Below are positions 11,306 to 23,225 of a stretch of DNA of 64,000 bases, piece after piece; position 1 is the first letter of the stretch; each line of letters opens with the position of its first letter. This DNA is from Leptodactylus fallax. Lineage: Eukaryota > Chordata > Amphibia > Anura > Leptodactylidae. The notes below the pieces were generated by a model. That model was not told where the DNA came from, searched no databases, and saw only the letters and a program-made list of their open reading frames with translations. The position numbers and the translations under genes are program-made. Location: assembly GCA_947044405.1 (NCBI GenBank), contig CAMRHE010000653.1, positions 329,501 through 393,500 of the forward strand. The letters run 5' to 3'.

Positions 11306-12585
11306 TTTATGTTCGTGGCCCCCTCTGGAACTTTATTAAATGATATAAGGTGTCAGATCACCCCTTTAACTCTCACAACCCATATGAAATTACTGATGGC
11401 TTCATCAGAATATGCTCCTAGAGAAACTGCTGGTATTAGGGTTGTATCATGAATTAAACACATTCCCTATCCACAGGAAAGAAGATGAGGGTTTCCTTTC
11501 TGAACATCCCCCACTCACAATAGACATCCCGAGCAGGAGTCTGACAAAGGAAAGTAGCTCCTGTTTTCTTTATCCCCCTCCATCCTCCATGTACACCATA
11601 GACTGCCCACACATTAGCTGACAATGTGACTTGTATTCTAAGTCATTACTTTATTTACTCAGAAAGGGAAATTGGGTAAACACTCTTACAACTACTATCA
11701 ACCACCCTGTGTTCCCCTCGGGGCATGGCCTTGTGTTCAGCAACAGCAAATCGCTAGGAAATGCCCTAAGGTCTAATGTGTGGAGACCCCCAGCTATGAG
11801 GGTGCCTTTGAGCACTCAGTGGTATAGATACTGACAAGACTCCCTTGATGGACAAGAGTTTTAATATTTCAAAAATTGACAGTCTAATGAATAAAAAAAA
11901 AAAAAAAAAAAATGCTGCTTCTCCTACCATGGTGGACTAACTGGGTGATGAACAAACATTCATAATGATGTTGTTTTGCCATTATAGTTAATACCAAGAA
12001 TTATGATGTCGGTGTCAGATCCATCACACAATGGTTCCAGAAGCCAACCAATGACTAACACTCTTATATTGCAGTCTGGATCTGTCATAGTGTCTGTATT
12101 TGGAAAAGAATGAAGCGCACTTATCTTCACACAAATCTGATAGATCTGCCAAGAAAGAGTGTCTGACAGTAGTGTGAACACAGGTTTACGCTAGGTTCAC
12201 ACTAGCATTGGGGTGTCCGTTCTATGGGATGTATGAAAAATGGAAATCCAGTCCTCTTAAAAGGCGGAAACCCGTAGACCCCATAGACTGCCCAGTTTCC
12301 GTCCAAAAATTGCGGAGAGAAAAGTTCAGCTTGCAGGACTTTTCTCTCCTCATTTTTCTCCACACCTAGACAGAACTCCACACCAGCTCCTTGCTGATGT
12401 AGATCTCTGGCATCATTAACACTAGAAAACTGAAGTAAATGATGATGATAAAAATGACAGGGCCAGAAAAGTGGTGTGTAAAACTCAAAAAGTCTCAATT
12501 TTTTCGCTAATATTTTCACTTGCGCAAAATAATTGTTACTTTTTTAATGGCTTGTACACAACTTTTTTTTTTTCGCACACAAGCT
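11306..12585. other. Noncoding DNA, mostly unassigned
   Basis: Includes an A-run near 11891-11911 and a dispersed-repeat edge (GCTAGGTTCACACTAGC near 12189-12205). No gene seen. Confidence 0.5.
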
Positions 12586-12597
12586 GTGTTAAATCGG

Positions 12598-12785
12598 TTC
12601 CATTTATTTATTTATTTATTTATTATGCTTAATTGTATAGCGCCATCATATTCCGCAGCGCTTTACAGACATTGTCAGTCATATGTAGATTGTGAGCCCT
12701 ATATGGGACAGTGACTGTCAATGTCTGTAAAGCGCTGCGGAAAATGATGGTGCTATACAAGTAAGCATAATAAATAAATAAATAG
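12598..12785. repeat. Inverted pair of SINE/LINE-type tails
   Basis: TATTTATT runs then AGCGCCATCATATTCCGCAG near 12640 are mirrored by CTGCGGAAAATGATGG and AATAAATAAATA near 12737-12783. This 3' tail is common in frog retroposons; here two copies lie head to head. Confidence 0.75.
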
Positions 12786-12954
12786 TATTTGCACTGTACA
12801 AATAGGATGCATGATGTTAAAAAAAAAAAATGTTATGCATCCTATTTAACGTCATGCATCCTATTCGTACAGTGTAAATACTATGGGGCTGATTTAACAC
12901 GGCTTATTTATTTATATGGCAGGTATAGCCTTTTTAACCAACCCCCAATACAAT

Positions 12955-13269
12955 ATAATTTTGTCAATATGTTTTTTTTATGCCAGGGGAGGTGAAAAAA
13001 AAACAAAAAAATACTCTACTCACCTGTCCCCGATGCTCCAGTGTCCTCCCAGTGCAGTCCGGTCCTGCTACTTGGCTGCCTTCTGGCTGTGACGTCCCGG
13101 CTCCCTTCCGCTGAGTCCGACGATTAGGTGAATCAGCGGCCTACAGAAGGGACCCGGGGACGTCACAGGTAGTGACTTCCTGTGTCCTTCGCCGTGTTTT
13201 TTTTTTTTTTTTTTTTCACCTCTCCCAGTCTAATTAAAAAATACATTTTAGCCTGGACAACCCCTTTAA
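12955..13269. mobile_element. T2-type (TTAA) MITE, partly palindromic
   Basis: Ends GCCTGGACAACCCCTTTAA. The body has CACCTGTCCCCGATGCTCC, shared with copies at 17927 and 23885. The left end is not clear. Confidence 0.6.
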
Positions 13270-13898
13270 AGGGAGTATCCACATTCTAATATTGTTATAC
13301 CACCTGCAGGGGTCCAAAATGCAGGACCCCCCGAAGATCAGCTGCAGTGGAATAGCATGGCTCTCAGTAATGTTACCATACCAGGAGGCACGCTGCTCAT
13401 TAGTCATATAAAGTGTAGTGGTGGCTTTAGGTACTGCAGCGCTGTCCCATTGACGTCTGTGAGGTAGCACTACAATACCAGAAGGCGCAGCTGCACTTTG
13501 TACAGTGAGTGAGCAGTGTGGCTCCTGGTATGTAATCAGTACTGGGAGTCACACTGTCCTGGTGCAGCTGATCTGCAGGGATCCAGGTTGTCAGACTTCC
13601 ACAGATCTAAGGGCTCATTCACACAACAGGATTCCAAGGCCGTGTGCTGGCTGTTGTATTAACAGCAAACGTTCCAATAGATTTTAATGGATCTATTCAC
13701 ACGACCATTGTTTTAACGGTCTGTGTGAATGATCCAAGAAAGAAATAGAACCGGCTATTTTTAGTGATTTTATGGATCCCTCAATAGACTTATGTCAATG
13801 AGGGATCCTTGAAAACAGATTTTCTCAGGGTGTACACTGTGCTGGGCACTGTCGTGTGAATGTAGCCTAGAATATTAGAAGGTGGATAACCTTTTTAA
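13266..13898. mobile_element. T2-type (TTAA) MITE
   Basis: TTAAAGGGAGTATCCACATT at the left is the imperfect complement of GGTGGATAACCTTTTTAA at the right. TTAA bounds both ends (13266-13269 and 13895-13898). No transposase. Confidence 0.75.
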
Positions 13899-14225
13899 AG
13901 GGGTTATGCCATGAAGAATAGTTATCTGTTATCCATAGGATCGAGCCCTCAGAATCGGGGTGTTTTTCTTCTAACTGAATCCAGGCTGACGGGAGGCGAC
14001 CGTGCTCCCATTAACTTCAATGGAAGTGCCTGAAATAGTAAAGTACAGGACTTCGGCTATCTCAGGCACTCCCATTAAAGTAAAAGAGGGCATGGATGCT
14101 TCCTATCCAGCAGGGCACGGCTACATTCAACCTGGATTCAGTCAGACTACATTCACTGTGGGGAGTAAAACAACCCCATTCTCAGGACCATGAACCTGGA
14201 TTCACTATCGTCTGTCTTATGGATA
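13895..14225. mobile_element. T2-type MITE, right end uncertain
   Basis: Begins TTAAAGGGGTTATGCC, sharing its TTAA with the element on its left. It fades near 14225 (CTTATGGATAAAG). Confidence 0.5.
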
Positions 14226-14725
14226 AAGTAGTAGTAGTTAGGTGACTCTTAATCCTGGAGCATGTAAGGGATTCAGGTGCAGGAAGTGTAGGTCAGTGGG
14301 GACTTGTGTCACCACATTTCAAGAGCCATAGTCGGGGCACTTCTCTGTTCTTAAGGCCGGGGCCCCACGTGGTGTAAATGCCGCAGTTCACCTGCGGCGT
14401 AAAGACTGGAAAAAAAAAGTGGCGTTTTACAATCACCGCAAAGTGGATGGGATTCTAGCATTTCCCATCCCTACTTTGCGTTAATATACGTGTTGCAGAC
14501 ATTCGGCGATTTCCAAAACCGTTGCGGTTTTGGAAATCGCAGCATGTCAGTTATACCTATGGAGATGCTGGCGGTTTCCCTATAGGTATAATGGAAGCAG
14601 AAAGTTCACGGAGGAAACCTCTGCAAACTTACTGTCAAAATCGCTGCAGGAAGAACTGCGATGCGTTGCCTCTGTGGTTTTTCCTGCAGAGCTTTGTTGC
14701 TGCAGGACGCCATGTGGGGCTTAGC
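14226..14725. other. Repeat-like noncoding DNA
   Basis: Includes a dispersed segment near 14355-14715 (GGCCGGGGCCCCACGTGG to CGCCATGTGGGGC) with inverted ends. No host gene. Confidence 0.45.
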
Positions 14726-15118
14726 TTAAAGGGGTTTTCCAGGACTTTCCTTTTTTTTTTTTTTTATTGCTCACCTATCCTTAGAAATGTCATCAATTGG
14801 AGATCTGTTGGGGGTCTGGCACCTTGTCCCCCTGTGGTTCAGCTGATTGAAGAGGCAGTGGCCCTCTCTGAGTGCTGCTTCTGCTTCACAGGACATGTGA
14901 CATTATGTTCATTGATCACATGGCCTGATCACAGCTCAGTCCCATTCAAGTGAATGGGCTGAGCTGTGATACCAAGCACAGTCACTATGGAGCTGTGCTT
15001 GGTAAGTACTGAAGAGGCTGCAGCACACACATCACATGAACAAGTGCTGATCCCTTTCCAATTTTTAATTGATGATTCCATAGGTTATCAATTACTCAGC
15101 CTTGGAAAACCCCTTTAA
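14726..15118. mobile_element. T2-type (TTAA) MITE
   Basis: TTAAAGGGGTTTTCCAGG at the left mirrors CTTGGAAAACCCCTTTAA at the right, with TTAA at both ends. The internal palindromic words (CAAGCACAG, CATTCAAGTGAATGG) recur in other copies of this family. Confidence 0.8.
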
Positions 15119-15640
15119 AGCCCCAACTAGACTGTGTCCTACTGATATAAAATAAGATAATATAGCACCCAAGTCTGTTTCCTCTCTGCAGTGAATGAAA
15201 TGTTAGCATTAAGCATTCTTCTATCTAGGCTTAATGTGAAAACTGTGGAATCCACCAGAACATATGGCCTTGTGCAGACCTGAGACTACTGCACAGACGG
15301 TTGGTCTGGAAGCATAGACAGTGATTCAGGGTAGGTGCTTCACAACATCTACTGTATTATTGACTGATATTCATCTGTTTTTGTTTTTTAAGGGATTGTC
15401 CAGGATGTGAATACAATAGATACTGATGATCTATCCACAGGAAAGGCCATCAGCATCTGATCGGTGTGGGGGCTGACTCCCAGATTCTGCACCAATCAGC
15501 TGATTCAGCTCCAGCCTCTCAACCCTACCACATTGAAGTGTTTAAAAATATTGATCCAGTGTTGAGGCATGTCAGTACCTTGGAAAGCTGGGTAGTACCC
15601 TTGTACTACCCTGATTTCCAAGGTACTAAGACAGCATTCA
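15119..15640. other. Noncoding DNA with a partial T2-type fragment
   Basis: GGGATTGTCCAGGATGTG near 15391 begins a fragment with ATCTATCCACAGGAAAGG. No gene seen. Confidence 0.45.
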
Positions 15641-17290
15641 GCTTGTCAGCTGCCGCCACGCTGGATTGATATTATTACACTTCATTGTGATTGGTTTACT
15701 CCCAGTCACATTGACAGTATTTCGCTTCAATAGCTTACCTTAAATGTGAGTGGGAGTAACTCAGGTCACATAGCTAGTGAAGAGAGTCTTATATAACTTA
15801 GGAGTCCCTTCACTAGCTCATTCTGGCACACCTACCTTTAGGATGAGACAGAATTCTGTCTCACAGATGAGTCAAGATTCTGTCTCAGCTACAGGTCCCC
15901 TGCGCCAGAATAGAAGCCAGTGTTCATTAAATTTACCAAATAAGAAGGAAGACAGCTGAAGGTCACTATAGTTTTTTAAAATTTTTCAATCTGCTGGGAT
16001 CTTTCGTGTTTTTTTTTATCTTTCAGGTTATTTTGCATTGCTTGGTTTATGTCGGATTCGTTGGGCTCCATCGATGATCATCGTTTTTGTTTAATTTTTT
16101 TAATAAAATGGTCAAAGAGGGTTGTCTGTGGGAGTTTTTATTTCAATAAAAGACATTTCTCTCATGTCTCTTGATTTTTTTAAATACTTTCTTACCCCCT
16201 TAGTAATGGCGACTGTCTGATAGACAGCATCCATTACTAAGGTGTGGCTTAGTGTTATATGGTGAATATTCTAGCACTAACCCTACAATTATTACCTCGG
16301 TACCCAACACCATCAGGGGTGCCGGGAAGAGTTGGGTATCGTCCAATACCCAGCTGTCTAAAGAGACTGCTGGGGATTGGGGCGGTCGCAGGCTGTTATT
16401 ATTAGGCTGGGAAGGGCCAAAAATAGTGGCCCTTCCCACCCTTGTAATGTCAGGCTGCTGCTGCTTGTTATATCCGGCTGGTTATGAAAAATTGGGGGGG
16501 GGATCCTATGTCGTTTTTTTTCCAATTATAAAGCAGCATAGGGACCCCCAATATTTCTGAACCAGACAGATATAACAAGCAGTACCCTGACATTACAAGG
16601 GTGGGAAGGGCCACAGTTTTTGGCCCTTTCCAGCCTAATAATACCAACCTGCAACAGCCCCAATCCCCTGCTGTCTCTTTAGATAGCCAGGTATTGGATG
16701 ATACTCAAATCTTTTTGGTGTTAGGTACTGGGGTAATAATTGGAGGGTTAGTGCTAGAACATTTACCAGCTAACACAAAGCCACACCTTAGTAATGGATG
16801 CTGTCTATCAGACAGTTGCCATTAATAAGGGGGTAAGAAAGTATTTAAAAAAAACTCAAGAGATGTGAGAGAATTTTTTTTTATTGAAATAAAACCTCCC
16901 CCCAGACAACCCTCTTTGACCATTTTATTAAATAATTAAAAGAAAAACAAAAATGATGATCATCGATGGAGTCCAACGAATCCGACATAATCCAATGGAT
17001 CATCGTAACCTGAAAGAGAAAAAACACAGCATAATAAAAAAAATTATACTCGCCTACAGCTGTCTTCTTTCATCTTTCTTCTGTGGTAAAATAGAAACTG
17101 GCTTCTATTCTGGCGCAGGGGATCTGGAGATTACAAAGAATTCTGTCTCATCTCAAAGGTTTGTGCCGCAGCCTAAGCTACAGAAGACTCCCTGGACTAG
17201 CTGTGTGATTGTTTTTACTCCTTTCAATGTGACCAGGAGTAACACAATCACATTGGGGGTTGGGAGAAGCAGGAGCTGACAAGCAATTCA
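15640..17290. repeat. Large imperfect inverted repeat (~1.6 kb)
   Basis: Arms of about 0.75-0.9 kb meet near 16545. Matching landmarks are GCGCCAGAATAGAAGCCAG (15902) with CTGGCTTCTATTCTGGCGC (17099), TGGTCAAAGAGGGTTGTCTG (16108) with its complement near 16900, and ACAGCATCCATTACTAAGG (16222) with its complement near 16790. No transposase frame. It is probably a large foldback non-autonomous element or two head-to-head copies. Confidence 0.8.
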
Positions 17291-17926
17291 TATGAATTGA
17301 CAGGCGTCTCGTGCATTCACAGCAGGTACTGCCCGGTAATTCATTTGCATTTACAAGCAGCTCCTGCAAGGGGGGGCAGCAATGCAGGCGCAAAATATCA
17401 CTCCTGTGTAAGAGATCTTGATAACCGTGAGGAGAGGACGCTTCACGATAAAAGAAAGGAACGACTTTGGGCCCCACCGCGCGCTTCTACGGACTGTAAG
17501 CGGTCCACCTGGACCACTGGGGAAAAGGGGGTGCACCCAAATGTGAAGTCAGGGTCAGTTAGGGATAGTTTTGGGTATATTGCTCATTCAGTGTCCATAC
17601 TGTCCATACTGCAGAAGTGGACATAAAAGTAGAAATCATTGTAGAATTTGCCTTGAAATTGTTCACACTATATTGCATATTTGGCTTGTCTTTATCCCTG
17701 TTATTTTACCTTTAACTAGACTTTATTAATTTATAGTAAATATATTCTTCTTAAACTTAACTACTGCGTGTGCGTTCATTTCCGGTTGCGGAGTCCAAAC
17801 CACCTGCCTTGCTCTCGGTTCACACCTGCATCGCTCCACATCTGTAGCAATGTAAGTGTGAAAAATGGACAGCACATGGATGATGTTTTCTTTACAGATA
17901 GCACATGGACAGAAAAATTGTTATTG
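17291..17926. other. Noncoding DNA, nothing recognised
   Basis: No convincing exon or element boundary was seen. Confidence 0.4.
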
Positions 17927-18235
17927 TTAAAGGGGTTGTCCAGAATAACCTGTTTTTGGCAATGAGGCTGAAGAAGGTGAAAAAAAACCAAAACATACTC
18001 TCACCTGTCCCCGGTGCTCCGGTGTCTCCCACCACGGTCCAGTCCTGCTGCTCTCAGGTGACGTCCCGGTTACTTTACTTAGGCCGCTGATGCTGCTGAT
18101 TGGCCTCAGGGGTCACATGAGGCGAGGACTTCCTCCAAAACCGGGAAGAGCAGGACCAGGCCGCGATGGGAGACACTGGGGTATTGGGGACAGGTTAGTA
18201 TGTTTTTTTTTTTTCACCTTCCTGGCCTCCTTGCC
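17927..18235. mobile_element. T2-type MITE, right end lost
   Basis: Begins TTAAAGGGGTTGTCCAG and includes CACCTGTCCCCGGTGCTCC and its inverted form. The palindromic right half decays near CACCTTCCTGGCCTCC. Confidence 0.6.
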
Positions 18236-19039
18236 AAAAATGGCTTCCAAGAGAACTACGCCACTTTGAAAAAACCATTCCCTTCTGCAATAGATATTAT
18301 GGAAGCTGATGTTGATAGTGATGGTGAGGATGACATGAATGATGGAAAACATGATCACAACTTGCATTCTGCTGCATATACAAATCTTTTTGTGGCATAT
18401 AAGGCGCTCCTTACTTAGATTATGATGACATTGTTGATCGATTTGCAAACTCATCTTCTGTTCTTCAGAAACTGCTGCTGTAACCTGGTTGTGTAAAATG
18501 GCTTTCTTTGTGTGTCCAGGGGCGTAACTACTGGGGTAGCAGCGGTAGCAGCTGCCACAGGGCCCGGGACATTACGGGGCCCTGCGGGCCCCAGATGTTT
18601 TTTTTTTTTTTTTTTAATAGTCTGTTACCTGCTGGAGTAACCCCAGCGGCCCGAACACCACAATCTCTGCTATCATTATACTTCGGGGTCTTTTCAGACC
18701 CCGGAGTATAATAATCGGAGGCCCAGAGTTGGTGAGGGAACATAAAAAACAATGTACTTACCTCTCCTGTGCTTCTCCAGGCTTCGAACCTGTTTGGTGA
18801 CGTCCCAGACGTCAGCCGACGTCATTTTGCGTCGTGACGCAGGCCCGCGTCACGTGACGCCGGCCTGGTCCAACATTGAAGAAGGCCGAAGTAGCGCACG
18901 GGAGTGCACCGGAGCGAGGAAGAGGTAAGTTGCAGTGTTTTCTATGTTTGTATCCTCCCCAGGGTCTCCGATCATTATACTCTGGGGTCTGAAAAGACTC
19001 CAGAGTATAATAATTGTTCATGGGTGGTCCACAATGGGA

Positions 19040-19450
19040 CATATAATAGTGTGTGCAGGGGCCACTATGGGGAATAATAGTGTGTGCAGGGGCCACTATG
19101 GGGAATAATAGTGTGTGCAGGGGCCACTATGGGGAATAATACTGTGTGCAGGGGCCACTATGGGGAATGATACTGTGTGCAGGGGCCACTATGGGGCAAA
19201 ATACTGTGTGCAGGGGCCACTATGGGACATGATGCTGTGTGCAGGGGCCACTATGGGATATGATACTGTGTGCAGGGGCCACTATGGGGCATGATTCTGT
19301 GTACAGGGGCCACTATGGGGCATGATACTGTGTGCAGGGGCCACTATGGGACATAATACTGTGTGCAGCGGCCACTATGGGACATGATACTGTGTGCAGC
19401 GGCCACTATGGGACATGATACTGTGTGCAGGGGCCACTATGGCACATAAT
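19040..19450. repeat. 31-bp tandem array inside the hAT element
   Basis: About 13 copies of a unit containing GTGTGCAGGGGCCACTATGG, with small changes (GAATAAT, GACATGA, GCATGAT). Confidence 0.88.
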
Positions 19451-19467
19451 AGTGTGCGCACGAATGC

Positions 19468-19548
19468 GTTTTTTTTTGGGGGGGGGGGGGGGTTGGAGGG
19501 GGGCGGTCCGAGGGGGAGGGGGGTCGGGGGCGGCGGTTCGGGGGGGAC
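19468..19548 (+). repeat. G-rich tract, G-quadruplex-prone
   Basis: A T9 run leads into a run of about 16 G and several G4-G6 runs. The plus strand could fold into quadruplexes. Confidence 0.75.
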
Positions 19549-19607
19549 CCCATGTCAAATGTTCGCCTTGGGGCCCAGCCATTCCTAGTTACGCCACTGT
19601 GTGTGTC

Positions 19608-20294
19608 TTATTATATTAATACTGCTCTATTTAAGGTTAGTTATTTGTATCATGCGTCTGATACATTAAAACTAAGTTTATAGAAAAAGAAAATGGAAAT
19701 CCTGACAGGGACAGGTCCATCATAACAGTTTTCTACTTTGATGTTTGTCACTTTGCCTGGTAAAACAGGCCGGCTATCTGCACTATTTTGTCTGCAATGT
19801 TTGTTGAACTCTATCTGATGGAGGAGAAGTTAATGTCTGTGATGGAGGAGACGTTAATGTTTAATTTTAGATTATTTATTTAAATAATATTTATTTGGTT
19901 GTACAATAAAATAATTTTGGTTTGCTTTTCCGTGTATGTGTGTAGAACGTAATATAGTTTGTGTGCGAAGTCTCATGCCTGAATGTATTTAAGATCTGCA
20001 TCACACAGATCTCAGATATGCACCATGCATACCCATATATAAAATAAAATACATTTTTCTATTCAAAGACAGTAAACTAAGGCTCAGCTAAAAGTGATAT
20101 TTGCATTGCTTAAGAGAAAAACTTTGATGTAATACAAAGGACAATACAGTTCTCTTTTGCACACTGTATTGTGCGCGAAAATGCACGTTAAACGTGCATG
20201 ATGCCAAAAACTGGATGGGCGATATTTCATATGGCAGTAGGGTGGGCCCCTAGAATCAATCCCATTGGTGGGTTCTAGGCACCCCAGTCCGACC
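19608..20294. other. Noncoding DNA, nothing recognised
   Basis: AT-rich. No gene or clear element terminus. Confidence 0.45.
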
Positions 20295-20657
20295 CTGGCC
20301 CAGTAGATACTGTTTGAAGTTGTGGACAGGTGTCTTTTATACTGATAACAATGTCAAACAGGAGCCATTACTACAGGTAATGAGTGGAGGACAGAGGAGC
20401 CTCTTAAAGAAGAAGTTACAGGTCTGTGAGAGCCAGAAATCTTGCTTGTTTGTAGGTGACCAAATTCTTATTTTCCACCATAATTTGCAAATAAATTCTT
20501 AAAAAATGACACAATGTGATTTTCTGGATTTGTTTTCTCATTTTGTCTCTCATAGTTGAGGTCTACCTATGATGACAATTACAGGCCGGCCTCATCTTTT
20601 TAAGTGGGAGAACTTGCACAATTGGTGGCTGACTAAATACTTTTTTTCCCCACTGTA
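20295..20657 (+). mobile_element. 3' remnant of a Tc1-like transposon
   Basis: The stretch includes AGTTGTGGACAGGTGTCTTT, GTGACCAAATTCTTATTTTC and the terminus GTGGCTGACTAAATAC ending CCCCACTGTA. These are typical of the 3' end of a widespread fish/frog Tc1 family. The 5' portion and most of the transposase are missing. Confidence 0.75.
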
Positions 20658-21467
20658 TATTCATTCACACTGGAAAGAACCAGGCACAAGACACTCCGGG
20701 ACACACTGCACGCAGCGGATGTTTACACCTGATACGGTGGAATGTATTCAGCCTCAGGCCATGGATGAGACATTTGGAGGAATCCTAGAAACGAAAGCGA
20801 TTAATAAAATATTTTACATACACAGCAGCTAATATATCACAATTACTGATCCGTCATGTGATGTCATCGCTGCTACCTCGCAGGCCCGTACCTGCACAAG
20901 GACACAAAGGAGGGAAGTGACTGGAAGATTAGATGATAGGCAAAGTTTAACTCTTTAAGGGGGATTCGCATTATAGGTAAATTCGCCAATTTATTAGAGG
21001 GATGGTCTGGTTTACAGAATTATGAGGGTCTGGTTAGGACATCAGGCATGGAGTAATTATTTATAGGGCTTCATACCCTGTCCTGGATCCCGTTCTTTGT
21101 ATTATTGATCCTGCTTTGACTCTGGAATGACCCTGATTCTGACCCTGCTTCTGGGTATTGCCTCTACCTTGGCATTGTTCATCTGGTTCTTGTTGTTCTA
21201 CTCCTGGCTCTGACCCTCGGTTCCGTTCCTGACTCCTGTCTGGTTCCCTTTACATTTGCATCCTGCCCAATCTCCTCGTGACGACCATTGACTCAGTTCC
21301 TGACTACACCACTACTGCTGCCGATCCGAGTGTTTTCTGCAGGCTGCAACCTGGGGATTCTCCTGAAGGAAAGTGCATACCTCTCAGAGGGAGCGTGAAG
21401 ACCCTTAGGCTCTGTACCCCAGTCAAAACATCATAGCTCAGGGAATCCATATTTCTGGTACATAGCC
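20658..21467. other. Noncoding DNA, nothing recognised
   Basis: Includes a CTG/TTC-rich patch near 21060-21330. No gene seen. Confidence 0.45.
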
Positions 21468-21801
21468 TTAAAGGGCATCTCCGGGCAAAAAATGTTGGGT
21501 ATCTATCCTAAGGATACATCATCAATACTATTTGATACACAGGGAATAGAGTAGGAAGCAGACAGCGCAGTTTTTGGTGTAGTGGCCACACCAGGTACTG
21601 CAGATCAGCTCCCATTCATTTGAATGGAACCTAAGTTGCAGTGACTCAGTTCAGCCACTACCCAGAGAACAGCACTGTCTGCTTCCTGCTCCATTCTCTG
21701 TGTATCAACTGCTGAGAAAAGTGCATTAGTAGGGGTGTTGGGTATTAGCGGCTTATCCATAGGATAGGTCATCAATATTTTAGCCTGGAAAACCCCTTTA
21801 A
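21468..21801. mobile_element. T2-type (TTAA) MITE
   Basis: Flanked by TTAA at 21468-21471 and 21798-21801. The left end TTAAAGGGCATCTCCGGGC pairs loosely with GCCTGGAAAACCCCTTTAA. Confidence 0.75.
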
Positions 21802-21844
21802 CTTCTAACTATAGACCTGACACATCCATATCTCCCACTAATTT

Positions 21845-22150
21845 GAAAGGGGTTTCCTGACACCAAATGGATTTTTCCTTCTGATGACCTATACACAGGA
21901 TAGGTCATCAGCCTGTGAGCTGTGGAGTCCCAGACTTGGACCCCACACAGATCAGCTGTTCTAGCAGCCTCCAGTTATCGGAAGCTGCTGCAGTGGACGG
22001 GGAGGGTGTCCAGGCTGCTCTTATTCAAGCTGCACATGCTCCCTGTCCTCGGCAGGTGCTTCCGGCGCCTGTAGGATATACAAACAGCTGATCTGTGCAG
22101 GGTCTGGGTGTCAGACCCCTCACATATCACATAATGATTACCTATCCTTA
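21845..22150. mobile_element. T2-type MITE fragment, second subfamily
   Basis: GGGGTTTCCTGACACC and AGGATAGGTCATCAGCC lead into ACAGATCAGCTGTT. The same subfamily is at 41895-42285. Confidence 0.5.
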
Positions 22151-22985
22151 GTTTCCCCCATAGTGAGCCAGTAGATAACCACTGCTATAATATACTGTGC
22201 AGATAACCTCTGTATCCCATCTGCATATAGGGAAGTTAAGGGGTTGTTATAGGGCATATACACGTCACATAAGAGGACCCCTCAGGACATAGCTGTATAT
22301 AAGAGCGGCTCCTGCTCCGGCCTTCCCAGTCCACACAAGCTTAGCCAAAAGTGGCTACCCCAGGCAATGACAGCTGACTGATGGGGGTCAGAGAAGCCGA
22401 CCTGTGATAGTCAGCTCTTCGCTGCACCGGCTTCTTTATAGTAACGCTCAGTACAGTACATGGCATTTGAGCCTATTGTTGGTCACATACGCTCAGGACA
22501 TATATATTCAATACAGTGGCATCCATCATCCATAGAGACCCCATTGTAAGCCAAATATCTGGAGAATGGGAACCTATGGAAACGTTAATATATATGTCCC
22601 AGTATATATACGTCATTCACAGTAGGGGGAATTATTAACACTGGCGCAGGATAAAGTCCCCGACTGGTGTGTGGTGCGCCTGAATTATTAAGAGGCTCCG
22701 GCCTCAGGTACTGTAGAATAGAAATCTACGCCGCGCGGGAACTGCCATTTCCCATGAAACTTGCTCCAGTGTTCTGGTGTGACTTATAATAAATTTGTTG
22801 GGCCACAAAAAGTGGAAAGCAAGGTGCAAAAGGAGGGATATGGGGCATCTTTACAGCCACAAAGGGCCGTGAGCCGAAGATGTACCACATTAACACCCAT
22901 CAGAAAACTGGTGTAGCTGTATTAATATATTCCCCCCAATGTGGACTAAGCCTAAGGCCTCATGCACACTACCATGTGCACAGTC
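22151..22985. other. Repeat-like noncoding DNA
   Basis: No gene. Edge words such as GGACTAAGCCTAAGGCC near 22930 resemble dispersed-repeat borders. Confidence 0.4.
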
Positions 22986-22989
22986 AGTG

Positions 22990-23225
22990 TGCCACCTTGC
23001 CCCCAGGCGGTGTAACATAATGGCTCCCACAATACCCACATGTGTAATATAATAATCCCCACAGTGCCTCTGTGTATAACATAATAGCCCCCACAGTACC
23101 CCTATGTGTTACATGATAGCCCCCACAGTGCCCCCAAGGATAACATAATGGCCCCCGCAATGACCCCACATGTAGTAAAATGGCTTCCTCAGTGCCCCCA
23201 CATGTAATATGATGGCCCACTTCCT
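22990..23225. repeat. Degenerate ~40-bp tandem repeat
   Basis: Five or six diverged units of the type CCCCCACAGTGCCCCCA followed by TGTAATATAATGG. Minus-strand open frames (Gly/His/Thr-rich) are by-products. Confidence 0.7.

Larger units (their letters stand above)
18509..19607. mobile_element. hAT-type non-autonomous element with 8-bp target duplication
   Basis: The element spans 18517-19599. Left end CAGGGGCGTAACTAC and right end AGTTACGCCACTG are complements with one mismatch. TGTGTGTC is present at both 18509-18516 and 19600-19607. The interior holds a 31-bp tandem array and a G-rich tract. No transposase. Confidence 0.88.

Noticed and set aside
18200..18418. 72-codon frame with an acidic patch (EADVDSDGEDDMND)
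   Set aside because: It looks exon-like at first sight, but it starts in a MITE remnant, has no convincing splice sites and matches no family I know. It may be a decayed transposon or retrocopy fragment.
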